The notes beneath the pieces are model-generated. The model did not search any database. It was not told the DNA's origin and saw only the letters and a program-made list of their open reading frames with translations. A DNA stretch of 64,000 bases, taken from the NCBI GenBank assembly GCA_029721435.1, contig CM056577.1, positions 26,305,719-26,369,718 of the forward strand, in the 5' to 3' direction. Below are positions 39,701 through 52,000 of the stretch, piece after piece; the first letter of the stretch is position 1, and each line of letters opens with the position of its first letter. Source of the DNA: Gymnothorax reevesii. Taxonomy: Eukaryota; Chordata; Actinopteri; Anguilliformes; Muraenidae. The position numbers were made by a program, and so were the translations under genes.

Positions 39701-40212
39701 GTTTTACAAAAGCATTTTTATATTTTTACAAAGCATTTGATTCCGTTGAACATCCTTTAATACTAAAAACTTTGCATTACTGTTGAATCGAAAAATATTT
39801 ATTGATGTAATTGGAATGCTATATTATTGAATCTATAGTTCCGTTAGCTGTAGGTCATGGCACCTCCTCAAGATTCAAGATTAAGAGGGGAATTCATCAG
39901 GGATCCAGCTGCTCGCCATTATTATTCATAACAGTGGCCAGAATGTGATCCATTCTGAACACAATCACACTAAAGAGTTCTATGCACTGGATAGACAAAC
40001 AATAATTCAATTGGCAGAAAAAACTACTTTAAAAAAAAATGAAAATCAAATTCCTTTAGCTTGACAGTCTATTTACCAATTTTCAAAAGCTTCAGGCCAC
40101 CAATTAAATTTTGATCAATGTATTATTCTAACGTTATATGTTTACCCCTTGCAGCCACTGTATAATATCAGTTAAGAAGAAGGTCAAATATCAGTGGATT
40201 GTTATTTCTAAG

Positions 40213-41650
40213 GATAAGACAAATATCACCTTTCCCTCCTGCTACCTGCCTCATTTAATTATCCTCCTGCCCTTTTTAATTATCACCTGATTATTGTTCA
40301 TTAATTGCCTCACCCCCTTTTGTTTCACTCTCTTTAAACCCCTCTCACTTTTTCCTAGGCAGGTAGCCATACATGGTATTAATTCACTTTGTAACAGCAC
40401 AAATTAAAAAAAAAAAACAAACCTATTCTGTTACTTGTTACTAAGATTCTGGCTTGCATACTGGGGTCTTCAATTTGTGAGGTTTTACGAAATGAACCAA
40501 GAGCAAATACCAGTAAAATACAAAATGGAGACTTTATTTCTGAAGGGGGAAACCCCCCAACAGAGCTGGCAACAGTACAATGTCCGCAATCAAAAAATCA
40601 GAATCCAAAGGGCGATATCCAGAGTCATACACAGGGCACCAATCACAAAAAAATCGTTGTCAGACAAGAGGTCAAAAAACAAGAATGCGGCAAAAGTACA
40701 GGGAGTCGGCAAAGCTCGATATCAAGGACGGTCCAGTCAGAAAGATAAACACTGAGAAATCAAGGCGAGAAACGTGGCACGAGAAAACAAGGGAGAACGA
40801 TCTGTCAAGAAAGTGAACCAAACAGACATCTTACATACACACCCGGGGTAAACACATGACCAGGGAGAACAGGTGCAATCAATGGTAACAATGATCAGGG
40901 AGAGACTCATGAGGAATAAACTAATTACATGAATTTGGCTGTAGCCAAAACGCAGACAGGGATCACAAGACAAACCTAAGTACAAAACAGCTCCGGTTAA
41001 GGAGTACTAAAGTGCCAAGATAAAAGAAAAAGAAAGCACAAAGTATAAGTGGAAATCCACAGAAACTTGCAGCAGAGATAATTAGGGATAGGCAAGGAAG
41101 CGGAGATTAGAATTGAGCGACTGCTGAGAGATTGTTAGTCAATTAGTATGTGCAGCTATACAATCCTAAGTGCATGTTAGAAAGTTAGTAAAAATATACA
41201 ATGTTAATGAGTTAGTTAATGACTAACAAACTGTTAGTATGGTTAGTAGATAGTAAAAGAGAGAGGAAGGAAGCACACGAGATAATGAAGGAAGATTGAA
41301 AACCCAGATACCAATAAATCACCCGAATGAGTGGTATGCAAGACTAGGGACCGTGGGCAAAGACCTACACAAGACAAGACAGGGTAGACGAAGTGCAATG
41401 CATGGAAATGAAAACATGGCATGAAATAATAATAAAACATGAAATATTAATTACCAAAAAACACAATATATGATCCTAAGAATGGTCAGACATATGCAGT
41501 GGTCACTAAACAGAATCAAACATGGCAAAGCCAGGCACCGAACTTAAACATGACATGCAGAAAGCAGAACAGAACATGAGCAAATAGCAGAATCACAACA
41601 CAATTCCTTTCACTGTCCTGGTGCCCCTACATCTTCTTTGGGGCACCAGA
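40213..41650. mobile_element. Unclassified insertion inside the LINE
   Basis: About 1.4 kb separates two adjoining parts of the LINE frame. It holds no recognisable protein. Features seen are an A run at 40406-40416, a block of TTAGTA/GTTAGT words (41130-41255) and inverted text GGTGCCCC/GGGGCACC near 41620-41648. AGACAA occurs at both edges but I cannot confirm it as a target duplication. Confidence 0.35.
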
Positions 41651-43119
41651 CCATTACAACAACAAAAGACAACCTAAATATTTGGAATAATAAAGACAAA
41701 TATAAGCAATTCTAAACAGGTAGCTGCAGAAAGACATTACAATTTTTAGAGGGGTTTTATTTTCCAAAATGGATAGTTTGTCCAGACTCATTTGCCCAGC
41801 CTTTTCCATAATCACATCAATGAACATAAGCAAAACAATAAACAACGTCAATTTTATGGACAAACAAATGTCAGTACATAAGGAACATTGACATGGTCCA
41901 AAACTACAAAGATGGGGGTGTGAATGCGATTGATTTTGATGTTATGAACGGTGTTTTGAAATTGAAATGGTTAAGATCTTTAATTAATAATAAACATTCC
42001 TTTTGGTTCACTGTCCCCAATATGATTCTGCAAAAAATGGGAGGAATTGACAACACAGTGATTTTGAGTGTTGTTCACTACCAGTTGAACTCTATTTTCC
42101 ATCAGCAGGTCTCCTGTGATTTGGAAGGAACAAGTGAGTTTATCAGTGGCAAGGGTCTCATAACTGAACAAAAACCTTTAGATTTTGGACTTTTCCTGAA
42201 AGAAAAAAAATAAGAGAAACCTGATTTTGACAGTTCATATAAAACAAATGGCAAATGTTTGAAGATTTTCACTGCTCTAGATCACAGCAAATGAGGGTCA
42301 AACTCAGTTTCCACCAAAAGTGACATACATACTAGGTTTCTCCAGATCACAGGAGAGGTGCTTCTCTATTGGAAGTTAATTTATAAATTTTAATTTTACA
42401 CCATGTAATACTCCAGTTTGGAACAATAGATACATGTTATTAAGCAGAAAATCTGTATACATAGGGGAATGAAGAATTAAGGGAATTTGGGCTGTTGCTC
42501 TTTTTTTTTTTTTTTTTTTTCAATAAAAATGGAAATCTGCCAGAGCATAAGGGATTCTGAAAGACCGACCAACTTCAATGTACTGTCAAACGTGATAATA
42601 GAATCTCAGATCTCTTAGATCAATGGTAACAGAAGACATCCTGAACTCAAAGGTCTTCCATAGATTGAGGCAGCTCAGCATTGAGCAAATTGACTTCTGT
42701 GACTGTAAATGTACAAACAGAGTTATTAGAAACATCCTATTGAAGGAAGGTTTCCCGAATCCAGCCAGAAGGAAATATGTTTTGAAGGAGTTTGTACTCG
42801 AAGAGGTTGAGAAAACTTCATTTCCACCAAAGGTAAAAGAAGTAAACTTCAAAATCTTGAATGAAATTCACACAACAAAAGAATTCTTAAGCCTGAGATT
42901 TAATCTTGATGCGAATAACTGCACATTTTGTGATAGCAAAATTGAATATTTATGGTGAGACCGGTTTTTGTTTAAGGGAAACAACTTCATTGTTGACACC
43001 ATTTTATTTCACCAAGCCTACCCAGCTCCCTGATAAATCCATTCTAATCTGTTTTGCTTATGTCAATTTTGCGAGTGCATTCATACTCGTCAGGTAATTT
43101 CTTGTCACATGATCTATCC

Positions 43120-43950
43120 GTTGGGATGCTTCTCATCAAAGCTTCTCAACTCTCAATAAATTTCAATTGATTTATGTATTTTGGCTGATGCTCCCTCATA
43201 TCCAATTCTAAGATCATGATGAATTGTCCTCGAAGCTTTCACCAGCGCAGCTTTGATTAGATTTTAAGGGGAACATATTATTTGAAGAGGCAGATGGTAG
43301 CACGGCCTACAGAGCTGGAAACAGTTCTTTATGTTATCATTGTTTTCATCCCGATATCATTTTCAGTAGTTAACATAGCTATTGTAATTATTGTAATTAA
43401 TGCATTGTAATTAAGCATCAAAAATGTATTGGAGTCTGATTTTGCTCCGTCCTCTCCAGGTCTTTGTTGCTCACATCCAGAGGAAGTAATCTTCAAACGA
43501 AACTATAAATGAACGTGAGGTGGCAAAGTTGATTTATGTCTTCTGTGTACTAGTGGACTTTGATAAAACTCTTAGAAGACTTTAAAAAGACTAACATCTA
43601 ACACCCTCTCACATCTAAAGACAATGTGTCAGCAAATCACTCAGTCTGGGCATCTTGCAAGGTCACTATTTGCAAGACTTCAACTAGATTTGAGATTATT
43701 TCTCATCCTGCACTTGGTGCTTCCTGTTTGGTGCTGGGAAGAGCGCACTTATTGGTCGTTGATAATGATTACGTCATTGAACAAAACAATTAGCATGAGA
43801 CCAGACTTAAGGCAAGCAGATAGGCCTCCATCAGTCAGGGATGACTATAGAAGATTCATCCAGACCTCAGATATGTGGGCAACGTCAACTGTGCTGTACA
43901 GACCTACTTTGGAATGGCAGTCTCTGCTACAGAGATTACAGATGAACTGA
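43120..43950. other. Stretch with no recognised gene
   Basis: Apart from the end of the LINE, nothing is recognised. A 108-codon plus frame at 43624-43950 has no known motif and abuts an antisense LINE, so I do not call it a gene. Confidence 0.35.
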
Positions 43951-43954
43951 GAGT

Positions 43955-45300
43955 TGGTAAGGTTCTGGAAGTGATGGCGTGAGCGCCTTGCCTCCGCGGC
44001 ATTCATGAGCCTTCATTGCCCAGCCTCGAGTAGCCTATTTAGTAGGTTCCTCCAAGTTGAGCGGTGGGTGGCGAGGTTATCCCATGATGCAACATTCACA
44101 CTGAGAGCGGTCAGATCCCTTTAGCAAGCCTCCTTGAAACGAAGTTTGGGGGGGGGGGGGTGTGGGTCTTTTGCCATACAGTACTTTAGCTCTCCGAAAA
44201 GAAGGTATTTTGGGATGCATCCATCTTCCATACGGCAATCACGCTATAGCCATCGCAATCTGTGCTGTCTTAGCAGGGTGTAAATGGAGGGAAGGCCAGC
44301 ACAGGAGAGAACAACGGATTTGAGGACTTTGTTCTTCCAGGTGTGATGTGAATATTGGCCACTAGATGGCAGTATTTACCTTTTTTTTGTTAAGCCCAGA
44401 CTGGAGATATGTTTGGGCATGTTTCAGGCATGTCTGAAACAAGTCATAGAGAAAAGAAAAAAAAAGTCTAAAAGGTGGGAGGGGTCTGCAAAAGAGTATA
44501 TAAAGGGGAGAATTGAGACAGTAAAGTAGTAGGAGAAATTGCAAGAAGAAGGATACATGTGACCAGACCTGTCATTCTGTTCAAGACCTGTGAAGTTTCT
44601 ATTGTGGATTTTTGCCCCATAGAGCATTTTCCTCACCCAGGACATCACCAAGCCACCCCACCAAAAAGGGACTGTAAATATTTCTGTTTTTTGTCTTGTT
44701 AATCAATCTTGGTCAGTAGCGTAGTTAGTAGTTAGTTGCCTTTGTTCATGAAATGTGTTTAAGTTTTTAAAACTGTGTCTGTCATCCCTTGCTGTTGCTG
44801 TTGTGTTGTAACTGTAATAACAAATTGGGGCCATGACACAGGTCAAGCCCATAATGCAGAGAAGGCACCCGAGATGGCATGTGTTCAGTCTGTGCTCCTG
44901 ACTGGCATAGGTGCACCATGACTCGCTGCCATACAGAAGTGTGTTGATAGCACATGCAATATGCATCAACATCTTCGTTTTAGCTGACAGTTTGCTATTT
45001 GTCCACACAGGGGTGGAGTGATGAGCAAGGGTCCCAGTTGCCTTTCCAAGGCATTTGTCGATCTCCTTGTCTAAGGACACTTTGTTGTGCCAGTGAAGCC
45101 GAGGTAGGTAAACTCATGGACACTGCCGAGTATGTAGTTGTCAATAGTCATACAAGGTGAAGTCACTACACCCTGGCCTATAACATTTATTTTTTTCAAG
45201 CTGATGGACAGCCCAAATTCCTTACAAGCTTAGGAAAAGTGGTCTATTAGAGACTGCAGCTCCTGTTGGGTGAGGGCTACTAACCCTTGTAAGAATTTGC
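43955..45300 (-). pseudogene. LINE ORF2 C-terminal fragment split by a solo LTR
   Basis: The minus strand reads LDKEIDKCLGKATGTLAHHS, VWTNSKLSAKTKM, NTLLYGSESWCTYASQEHRL, then after the LTR WKNKVLKSVVLSCAGLPSIY, TLLRQHRLRWL, and finally ALSVNVASWDNLATHRSTWR. This is the C-terminal part of an RT LINE with LLYGSETW and HRLRWLGHV motifs. Joining across the LTR restores the frame as GLTW-KNKV. It is probably related to the LINE at 52660-54960. Family name uncertain. Confidence 0.7.
44342..44838 (-). mobile_element. Solo LTR, 497 bp
   Basis: Begins TGTGATG and ends CATGACA (TG...CA), flanked by CAGG on both sides (44338-44341 and 44839-44842). It interrupts a LINE reading frame precisely. A TATATAAAG box lies at 44497-44505 on the plus strand, so the LTR may be plus-oriented; the strand given is tentative. 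No internal retrotransposon genes remain, as expected after LTR-LTR recombination. A 4-bp duplication suits Gypsy-type elements. Confidence 0.7.
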
Positions 45301-45475
45301 TGTAGTTAACTATAGTTTACTACAGTAAAATTGATGTGAACTATAGTAAACTTCACTTTACCACAGTAAACTATAGTTTGTTGCAAATATACTATAGTAA
45401 TTGAATATCATTGCTATAGTTTACTATAGTAGAGTTTGACCTGCATTAATATAGTAAACTACAGAGTTACTATAG
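45295..45475. repeat. ACTATAGTTTACTA-rich repeat
   Basis: Repeated CTATAGT, TTTACTACAG and complements over 180 bp in both orientations. It probably belongs to a non-autonomous DNA transposon with subterminal repeats. No ends were defined. Confidence 0.45.
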
Positions 45476-47690
45476 GTGACCCTGCCTGTGATAACCAAGC
45501 TAATGTCATTTTTTGGTGATTTATGGTTTTTTTACACAGTCATTCTTCATTTAGGTAGGAATAATCTGTGAAAAAATCTAACTGATATCTCTAATATTGA
45601 TCAAGAAAGGTAATTTCAAAGTTTTGGCAAATTTTAAATGTGAAATTACGATGTGAAGATAAGTACATTTTTAAAAAGAGCCATACTTTTGAACCGCAAT
45701 TTTCCTGACTATGTGTCATATACAAAATTAAAGCTTACATTCTCCTCTTTTCATCCACGTATGATACATACATGGGAAAATTTTAGTAGTTTGACAAAAT
45801 CAGTCTTTTTATAAGAATGTGATTAACCAAAAAGCATAAATCCCATTAAAATTGATGGAAGGAAGGTGTATCATATAAACTTTACTACAACAGCAATTAG
45901 GGGGCAAAAATGATTCTATTGAGATAATTTGCATATTTTATTAGTAAAATAAATATCAATATCAAAATCTCTTTCAGCTCCAAGGCTATGACATAACATT
46001 TGTATAATATCCCGGAAATGCTGCTGTCTTGTGTTTCGGGTGCTGCCACAATATCGGAAAAAAAGATACCTCCAGGATGCGTTTACCGTAATCACAGATG
46101 CTAACTTACATAGTCGGACCCATTGACTGTGAATGGACAAACTTTGTAAGTTGCTAACTTAGTTAGCAACTACGCTTTTTGGAAACGCACCCCAGAACAA
46201 TGGGTCTGCATGTCATCAATGTCCAAACACCAAATTGTTTCGCGAAGAAGCTGGCATGACAAGTCTTCAAACTACGCTGGTTAGCTTCACAAGACGTTAA
46301 TCGAAAAAGGCAAACACTTAATTTCTGACATTTCCGAGGTGATGCGACATAATCCATGGAGAAATTCACACCTGGCTTAAGTCACAACTCTTCTGCCATA
46401 CCCACTGATTCTATTGAATAACTGGATTGCTGACATGATAGAGAACTGCGTTGGGAGGTTGAAGCAATCGGAAGTGGTCGAGCGGCCATTTTACTATGCC
46501 CCGTTGTAAGCAACCATTATATAGTATTCTATGGCAGAGAAGCGCTGATGTGCTGCCTTGCAATTCAGAGCGACATTTTTTGGGAATGTGGCGAGACAAT
46601 GCACTGGCTGTAGTGAAGACGGATACACATAAATGAATTTCAACGAATATCTTGCTTATTATTAGCCACTGGCGATCTACCTTAACAGCAGATAATGTGT
46701 CAATGTTAGCCCAGCTAACGGTTATTATTGGAACAATTCAAATTAATGTTTGCTAACGTGATCCATCAGGTAAGCCTAAAGCTACCTAGATTACGGCTCT
46801 GGAGTTAACCAGATCAATCAATGTCACATGGCTTAAATTAGATAATCCAGTAAAACTGCTGTGTAAAGCTGTCTATAAAATTGATTGACTGATTGCTTTA
46901 TTTCAAACATGTTAAAAAAGATAAAACAGAGATAATCACCAAAACAAATGGTCACCATGCCTTACCAAATAAAAAAAAAACAAAAAAAAACAAAAAGGTA
47001 AACTGTTGACAGTTGTCTTGCATGTGCAGCAAGATTATATGCTCGAAAAGGAGTAGAGAGAAGTAAGAACTTCTTTAAAGAGGACCTAATTTGCTATTTT
47101 TCCAAGTTTATATTTTGGTCTTTGACGAGAGTGCTCCTGATTGTGCAAAGTAAATAAAAGGTACTTATTTCGCTCATACTGCCATCCTCAAAAAACCCCA
47201 TTTGTAGCTTATTGTAGTCTCTGCCTGAAACGCCTCATTCGGGTGGCTCTTCCGCTATGGCCCCCACTCCCTGTGTGCCCAGTTTCTTCTGGCTGGCCAG
47301 CTCTGTGGAGGGCGGGAAGAGGAACTTGGGCCGGAAGAGGCTGCAGAACGCAGTTTTCCGAGTCTGCTTCTCCAGAATGAAACGAGAGACACGGCCTCCA
47401 TCTGATAACGAAGCGGCGGGCAAATTCCACAATCTAACGTTATACATCAATATAGATCTAATGAAATGAACTTGTTCTCATAAACGCAGCGGCAAAAGTG
47501 GAGGAAGCAGTGCAAAAATCTGGCAGCGCAAGCTCAACTTTGCTTTTGGCTACAGTTTTCTACCGGTGAGTACAGCAGTTCTTCTACTAGCTAGAATGCA
47601 GGGAAAGCTAGAATCCGAAACATACAGACACATTTGTAGAACAGTTCGATATACCCAAGTGTAGACTGGAGACCGTAGAAATCCGATGGG
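45476..47690. other. Intergenic DNA with no supported gene
   Basis: No gene recognised. GTTGCTAACTTAGTTAGCAAC near 46152-46172 is a short perfect palindrome. The block at about 47075-47470 has GC-rich text and looks like a dispersed repeat. The overlapping frames there show no known domain. Confidence 0.35.
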
Positions 47691-47696
47691 TCTGAG

Positions 47697-48797
47697 TAGT
47701 GATGTCCGTTTGAAGCTGAGGCTTCGGCGCATGTGTCTAATAAAACAACACAGTGCTTTAGAAGCACTGTGCCGAGGCTTGATCTGTTTAGCCGGAGTCA
47801 CATGACCAATGACGTCCGAAGCTTTGTTCGCGATGACACTGCTTTGGGAGTAATTCGGAAGGTTTATACGGAAGTAAAGCATTGGCGGGATTTGTAAAGT
47901 GTTTTGGTAGTGATTTCGTGCAATAGACAGCGAGCCGGTGAACGGCATATTGAGAGACATGTAGCCAGCGAAGAAGAGAGGACGTTCTTCCATGTGGGAA
48001 TACTTCATCGACTTGCACTACAGTTTCTGTAAACTCCTGCCTCCTCTGTTCCATTGAGAGGATTTTCTCCAAGGCAGGAGAAATTATCTCCAAGAACAGA
48101 AACAGACTCGGCCCTCGCACAGTGGAACAAAACCTCTTCCAAAACAAAAACCAAATAATATAGGCTAACCTTATATGCTTTATGTGTTTTTATGCGTTTA
48201 TACGCATTTTCATAGCCCAGTTCATACGCACTTCTACGCCTAGGTCAAAAAATACATTAGAAATATGCAATACATAGAAGTTACAATATGATACATATAC
48301 GTACCTATTCACTGGTTAATTACATAAGCACGTGGAGGCTGAGACCTCACAGCACAAACACACTCCAAAGCTTTTATAAAAGATTGTGTTGTACTTTTTT
48401 TTATTGATAATGTTTACAAACATCAGGAAGTCACAAGCAAAGAGAGACCACACCATGGCACATGTTTAAACAAGGAAAGTTCATTCATCAAAATTATTTA
48501 TTAATCAAATAAACATATTATTTTTTCACCCCCCCAAAAAAAACATGTTCAAAGCACAACTAAAACCCAATATCAGGCGGAGTTGTGACATGATATGAAA
48601 AGGATGCTGTCAACTCAACCAGTGTAGAGTGGACAGCCATAATGAAGCAGTTAATTTAAATTTGTAGATTCAAGCTGCTCTTCATACTTTTGGCCACCAG
48701 ATGCCACTGAAGAGGAGTGTGTTCCAAAGCTTCAAATAATGAACCCTTTTTCGATACAAGCTTCAATGTTTCAGAAAGCTTCATCTGGCCATCACTA
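47697..48797 (+). mobile_element. hAT transposon deletion derivative
   Basis: A 1101-bp element with ends TAGTGATGTCC and (complement) TAGTGATGGCC, flanked by the exact 8-bp target duplication GGTCTGAG (47689-47696 and 48798-48805). Both features define the hAT superfamily. It retains a fragment of transposase (48029-48163) and has lost the rest, so it is non-autonomous. Confidence 0.9.
48029..48163 (+). pseudogene. hAT transposase C-terminal (hATC) fragment
   Basis: The 44-codon plus frame reads CSIERIFSKAGEIISKNRNR, then LGPRTVEQNLFQNKNQ and a TAG stop. ER-F-S-AG-I-S-x-R-x-R-L-P is the conserved hAT dimerisation motif. The sequence is undamaged here although the N-terminal and catalytic parts are missing. 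Confidence 0.8.
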
Positions 48798-49079
48798 GGT
48801 CTGAGTTCAGAGGGTAACAACATGGACAGTTAGGAGCAGCTAAAAGTGGACCAACAGCTTATGGACTGCCTCAGTGTGTATTAGGACCTGCTGGTTTTTG
48901 TGCATAACTGTGGTGTGTTGTTAGCGTGGAGAAAGAACAGCTTCCGCGCTGGTAAATGACGGAGGGGCGAAAGCTCCAAGCTAAACAGCCTTTTCAGAAA
49001 TAGCCCGTGGAAATGGTTTACTTACTGCTTCGGAATGACCAGCTTTTCCTTGCAGAAAATGGGCGAGTTATGGAGAGCG

Positions 49080-49620
49080 CGCGAGAGCTAAAGAGATCTC
49101 TGGTTATGTCATGAACATAATACAGGTTTTAGAGACCGTAAGATCAGTCTGCGTGAACCGTTGCTTATGTGGAGCTAGCGAATCGATCACCTCTGCAGGA
49201 ACGAATTTAATATTTAATCGATAGCAGTAAGTCGTTTGTTATACCGGACACTTTATAGCCTGTGCCCTTCCCTGTTGCTTTCACTGGTAGTATCAGAGAG
49301 CTTGCTTAGATATTGAAGATGTATCAGGTTGACCCCAGTCATGGATAAGTAAAGCGATCATTTCAGAAGCATCCAAAAACGCATCCTAACTTTGCAAAAC
49401 CTTCGGCTGGCCTAACTGCAGCCCAACTCGTCAGACAGATACCGCACCTCTTCGTTCAGCTTCAACTGTGGTGGCTACAATCTGGCAACGATATGATAAA
49501 ACTGTCACACTGATGCTTACCGAAGTAACACAAGCATACCGATCATAATTGCTGCATATAAGTCAACCAGAAGCATTTTTAATTAGCAGAGACGCAAACT
49601 AACATGCAGTAGCTGATAAG
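49080..49620. repeat. Tandem duplication, first copy
   Basis: Segments of this stretch recur about 810 bp later and again beyond a Tc1 insertion. TTATGTGGAGCTAGCGAATC and GATCACCTCTGCAGGAA occur near 49170 and 49975; GTCATGGATAAGT and ACCGAAGTAACACAAGCATA occur near 49340-49540 and 51750-51850. No coding frame. Confidence 0.75.
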
Positions 49621-49626
49621 TGGCCA

Positions 49627-49880
49627 TGACTTTGAATGTAATCTGTCGCGCAAAAAATTAGTTTCGCGTCCGGTGTGAAAGCTGCTTAACGCGCACATAA
49701 TGCCTGTATTCTCATCTTTGCATTAACTTTGAATGTAGCTAATTTGTCGCACGAAAAATTCGTTTCGCGTCCGGTGTGAAAGCAGCTTGACGTGTGTTCG
49801 GGTCTTTGCATTGACTTTGAATGTAGGCTTATCTGTCCTGCAAGAAATTAGTTTTGTGTATGATGTGAAAGCTGCTTTAT
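49627..49880. repeat. Three tandem half-units of the palindromic MITE
   Basis: Units start near 49627, 49723 and 49813, each with ACTTTGAATGTA, CTGTCG-like text and TTTCGCGTCCGGTGTGAAAG (degraded in the third). Each matches the right half of the palindrome at 32632-32774. The array sits exactly between the two copies of the larger duplication. Confidence 0.75.
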
Positions 49881-49889
49881 GGATAATAC

Positions 49890-52000
49890 GCGACAGCTAG
49901 AGAGAGCTCGGTTATGTTATGAACATAATGCAGGTTTTGCAGACCGTAAGTTCCATTAGCGCGGACAAGTTCCTTATGTGGAGCTAGCGAATCGATCACC
50001 TCTGCAGGAAAGAATAACCTTTTTAATCTCCGCCTTTTTCGGTTTTATATTCGCCAGAACAATTTTTAAAGGGGGATGAAATTACAGCGCCCTCCATAAT
50101 TATGGAGATTAAGATGTGTTCTTTAAAAAGAGGAAAGTCCAACCTCTAATTCAAGTGCATTTATTCAGTGGGAAAAAATCCCACATTATGAAATAATTCT
50201 TTCACATCAAATCATGTGTGCCACAATTATTAGCACCCCTCATGTTAATTGTTTTTACAGCCCCCTTTGGCCAACAAAACAGCACCTAATCTTCACCTAT
50301 AATGTTTTTCAAGATGGGAGAATACAGAAAGAGGGATCTTCGACCATTCCTCTTTGCACAATCTCTCTAAATCATGCAGCGACCTGGGTCCTCTCCTCTG
50401 CACTCTCCTCTTCAGCTCACTCCACAGGTTTTCAATGGGGTTGAGGTCTAGGGACTGAGATGGCCATGGGAGGAGCTTGAATCTGTGTGTGGTGAACCAT
50501 TTCTGTGTAGATTTGGCCAGATGTTTAGGGTCATTATCTTGCTGAAAGACCTAGTAACGAGCCATCTTCAGTTTTCGGGCAGAGGCCACCAGATTTTGAT
50601 TTAAAATGTCCTGGTATTTCAAAGCATTTATGATGCCATGCACCCTAACAAGGTTTCCAGGGCCTCTGGAAGAGAAACAGGCCCAGAGCATCACCGATCC
50701 TCCCCCATACTTCACAGTGGGCATGAGGTGCTTTTCTGCATACTCATCTTTTGTGTTCCGCCAGACCCACGTAGAGTGTTTGGTGCCAAAAAGCTCTGTC
50801 TTGGTCTATCTGACCAAAGCACACAGTCCCAGTTGTAGTCCCAGTACAGCTTAGCAAACTCCAGACGTTTGCGTTTATGATTGTGAGTGAGAAAAGGTTT
50901 TTTCCGTGCATGCCTCCCAAACAGCTTGTTGGCATGTAGATAGCGCCTGATAGTTGTTATGGAGACTTTGTGACCCCAAGATGCTACCATTTGTTGCAAT
51001 TCTTTAACAGTGAGCTTCGGAGAACTTTTTATCTCTCTTACCGTCCTCCTCGCTGTGTGTGGTGGCAAAATAACCTTGCGTCATTTTCCAGGCTTGTTTA
51101 CCACTGTTCCAATTGTTTTAAACTTCTTAATGACTCCTCTGACAGTAGATATGGGCAGGTGCAGGCGAGTGGCTATTTTCTTGTAGCCATTGCCTGACTT
51201 GTGAAGGTCGACACACATCTGCCTTACTTGAATGGTGTGTTCCTTTGTCTTTCCCACGTTGAAGAGTAGATAAGAGAAATGGCCTCTGTGTCACGTCATA
51301 TTCATACCCCAGGGAAACAGAAAGTGATGAATTACTAATTGAATGTTCCTAGATACTCTGATCAACTTTGTAGAAATGACAGAAATACTTCAATTACATT
51401 TATTTCCTAGGAATTGTTAGGGGTGCCAATAATTGTGGAACAGGTGATTTCATGAAAAATAATTATTTCTTAGTCAGGAATTTTTTTCCCCCCTTAAAAT
51501 TCATATGAGTTGAAGGTCACATTTTTCTACAATTTTCAGTGTGAGAGTATGCTTCTGTAATAAAAATTTAATTTATTTTAAGGCTTTTAACAAATCTTAA
51601 CCAGGGCTACCAATCATTAAGGAGGGTGCTGTATGTCAAGGTAGTGCAGAGAAATCATTTGTAAACCGGTGGAGATTCTGCATTTCGCATTGCTTTCATG
51701 GTAGCAACAGAGAGTTTGCTAAGACATTTGTGAAGTATTCGGCTGATCCCGGTCATGGATAAGTGAAGCGATCACTTACTGTTGTGGCTACAATCGGGCA
51801 ACGTTATGATGAAACTGCCACATTGATTCTTACCGAAGTAACACAAGCATACCAATCAGAATTGCTGCATATAAGTTAACCAGGAGCATTTTTAGTTAGC
51901 AGGGCACATAAACTAACATGCAGTAGCTGGCCCGACTGTAGTTAAATCTGCGGTCCTTGAGGCATTATTCGTACAGACAGGTCAATCGGAAGAGGAAACA
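49890..52000. repeat. Tandem duplication, second copy, split by Tc1
   Basis: Homologous to 49080-49620 once the Tc1 element at 50085-51631 is removed. Identity is high in blocks but imperfect, so the duplication is not recent. Confidence 0.7.
50085..51631 (-). mobile_element. Tc1-type transposon with broken transposase
   Basis: TA flanks at 50083-50084 and 51632-51633; inverted ends CAGCGCCCTCCATAATTA and (complement) CAGCACCCTCCTTAATGATT. 1547 bp. The minus strand codes for a Tc1 transposase: GYKKIATRLHLPISTVRGVI (HTH) upstream, then ELQQMVASWGHKVSITTIRR, KRLEFAKLYWDYNWDCVLWS and [19 protein letters not shown] text further down. A stop and frameshifts break it, including one shortly after the LWSD segment. 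Confidence 0.88.

Larger units (their letters stand above)
39120..43100 (+). pseudogene. Fragmented Tx1/L1-like LINE ORF2
   Basis: Colinear plus-strand pieces: QGLITLIPESGKDKK, then NLRPITLPNTDFKLL (39320-39440), QSGFLKGKSDHNIRLVLDLL (39479-39540), KAFDSVEHPLILKTLHYC (about 39732-39783), KKKVKYQWIVISKDK (about 40170-40210), YKDGGVNAIDFDV, then WFTVPNMILQKMGG (41905-42060), and PPKVKEVNFKILNEI, then NCTFCDSKIEYLW (42820-42958). These are in the order of a Tx1-type RT and C-terminal region. Stops and shifts abound. Two insertions, near 39560-39700 and 40213-41650, split it. Confidence 0.7.

Noticed and set aside
49627..49880. CRISPR-like spaced repeats
   Set aside because: Only three diverged units, no constant spacer pattern and a eukaryotic context; they are half-units of a MITE.
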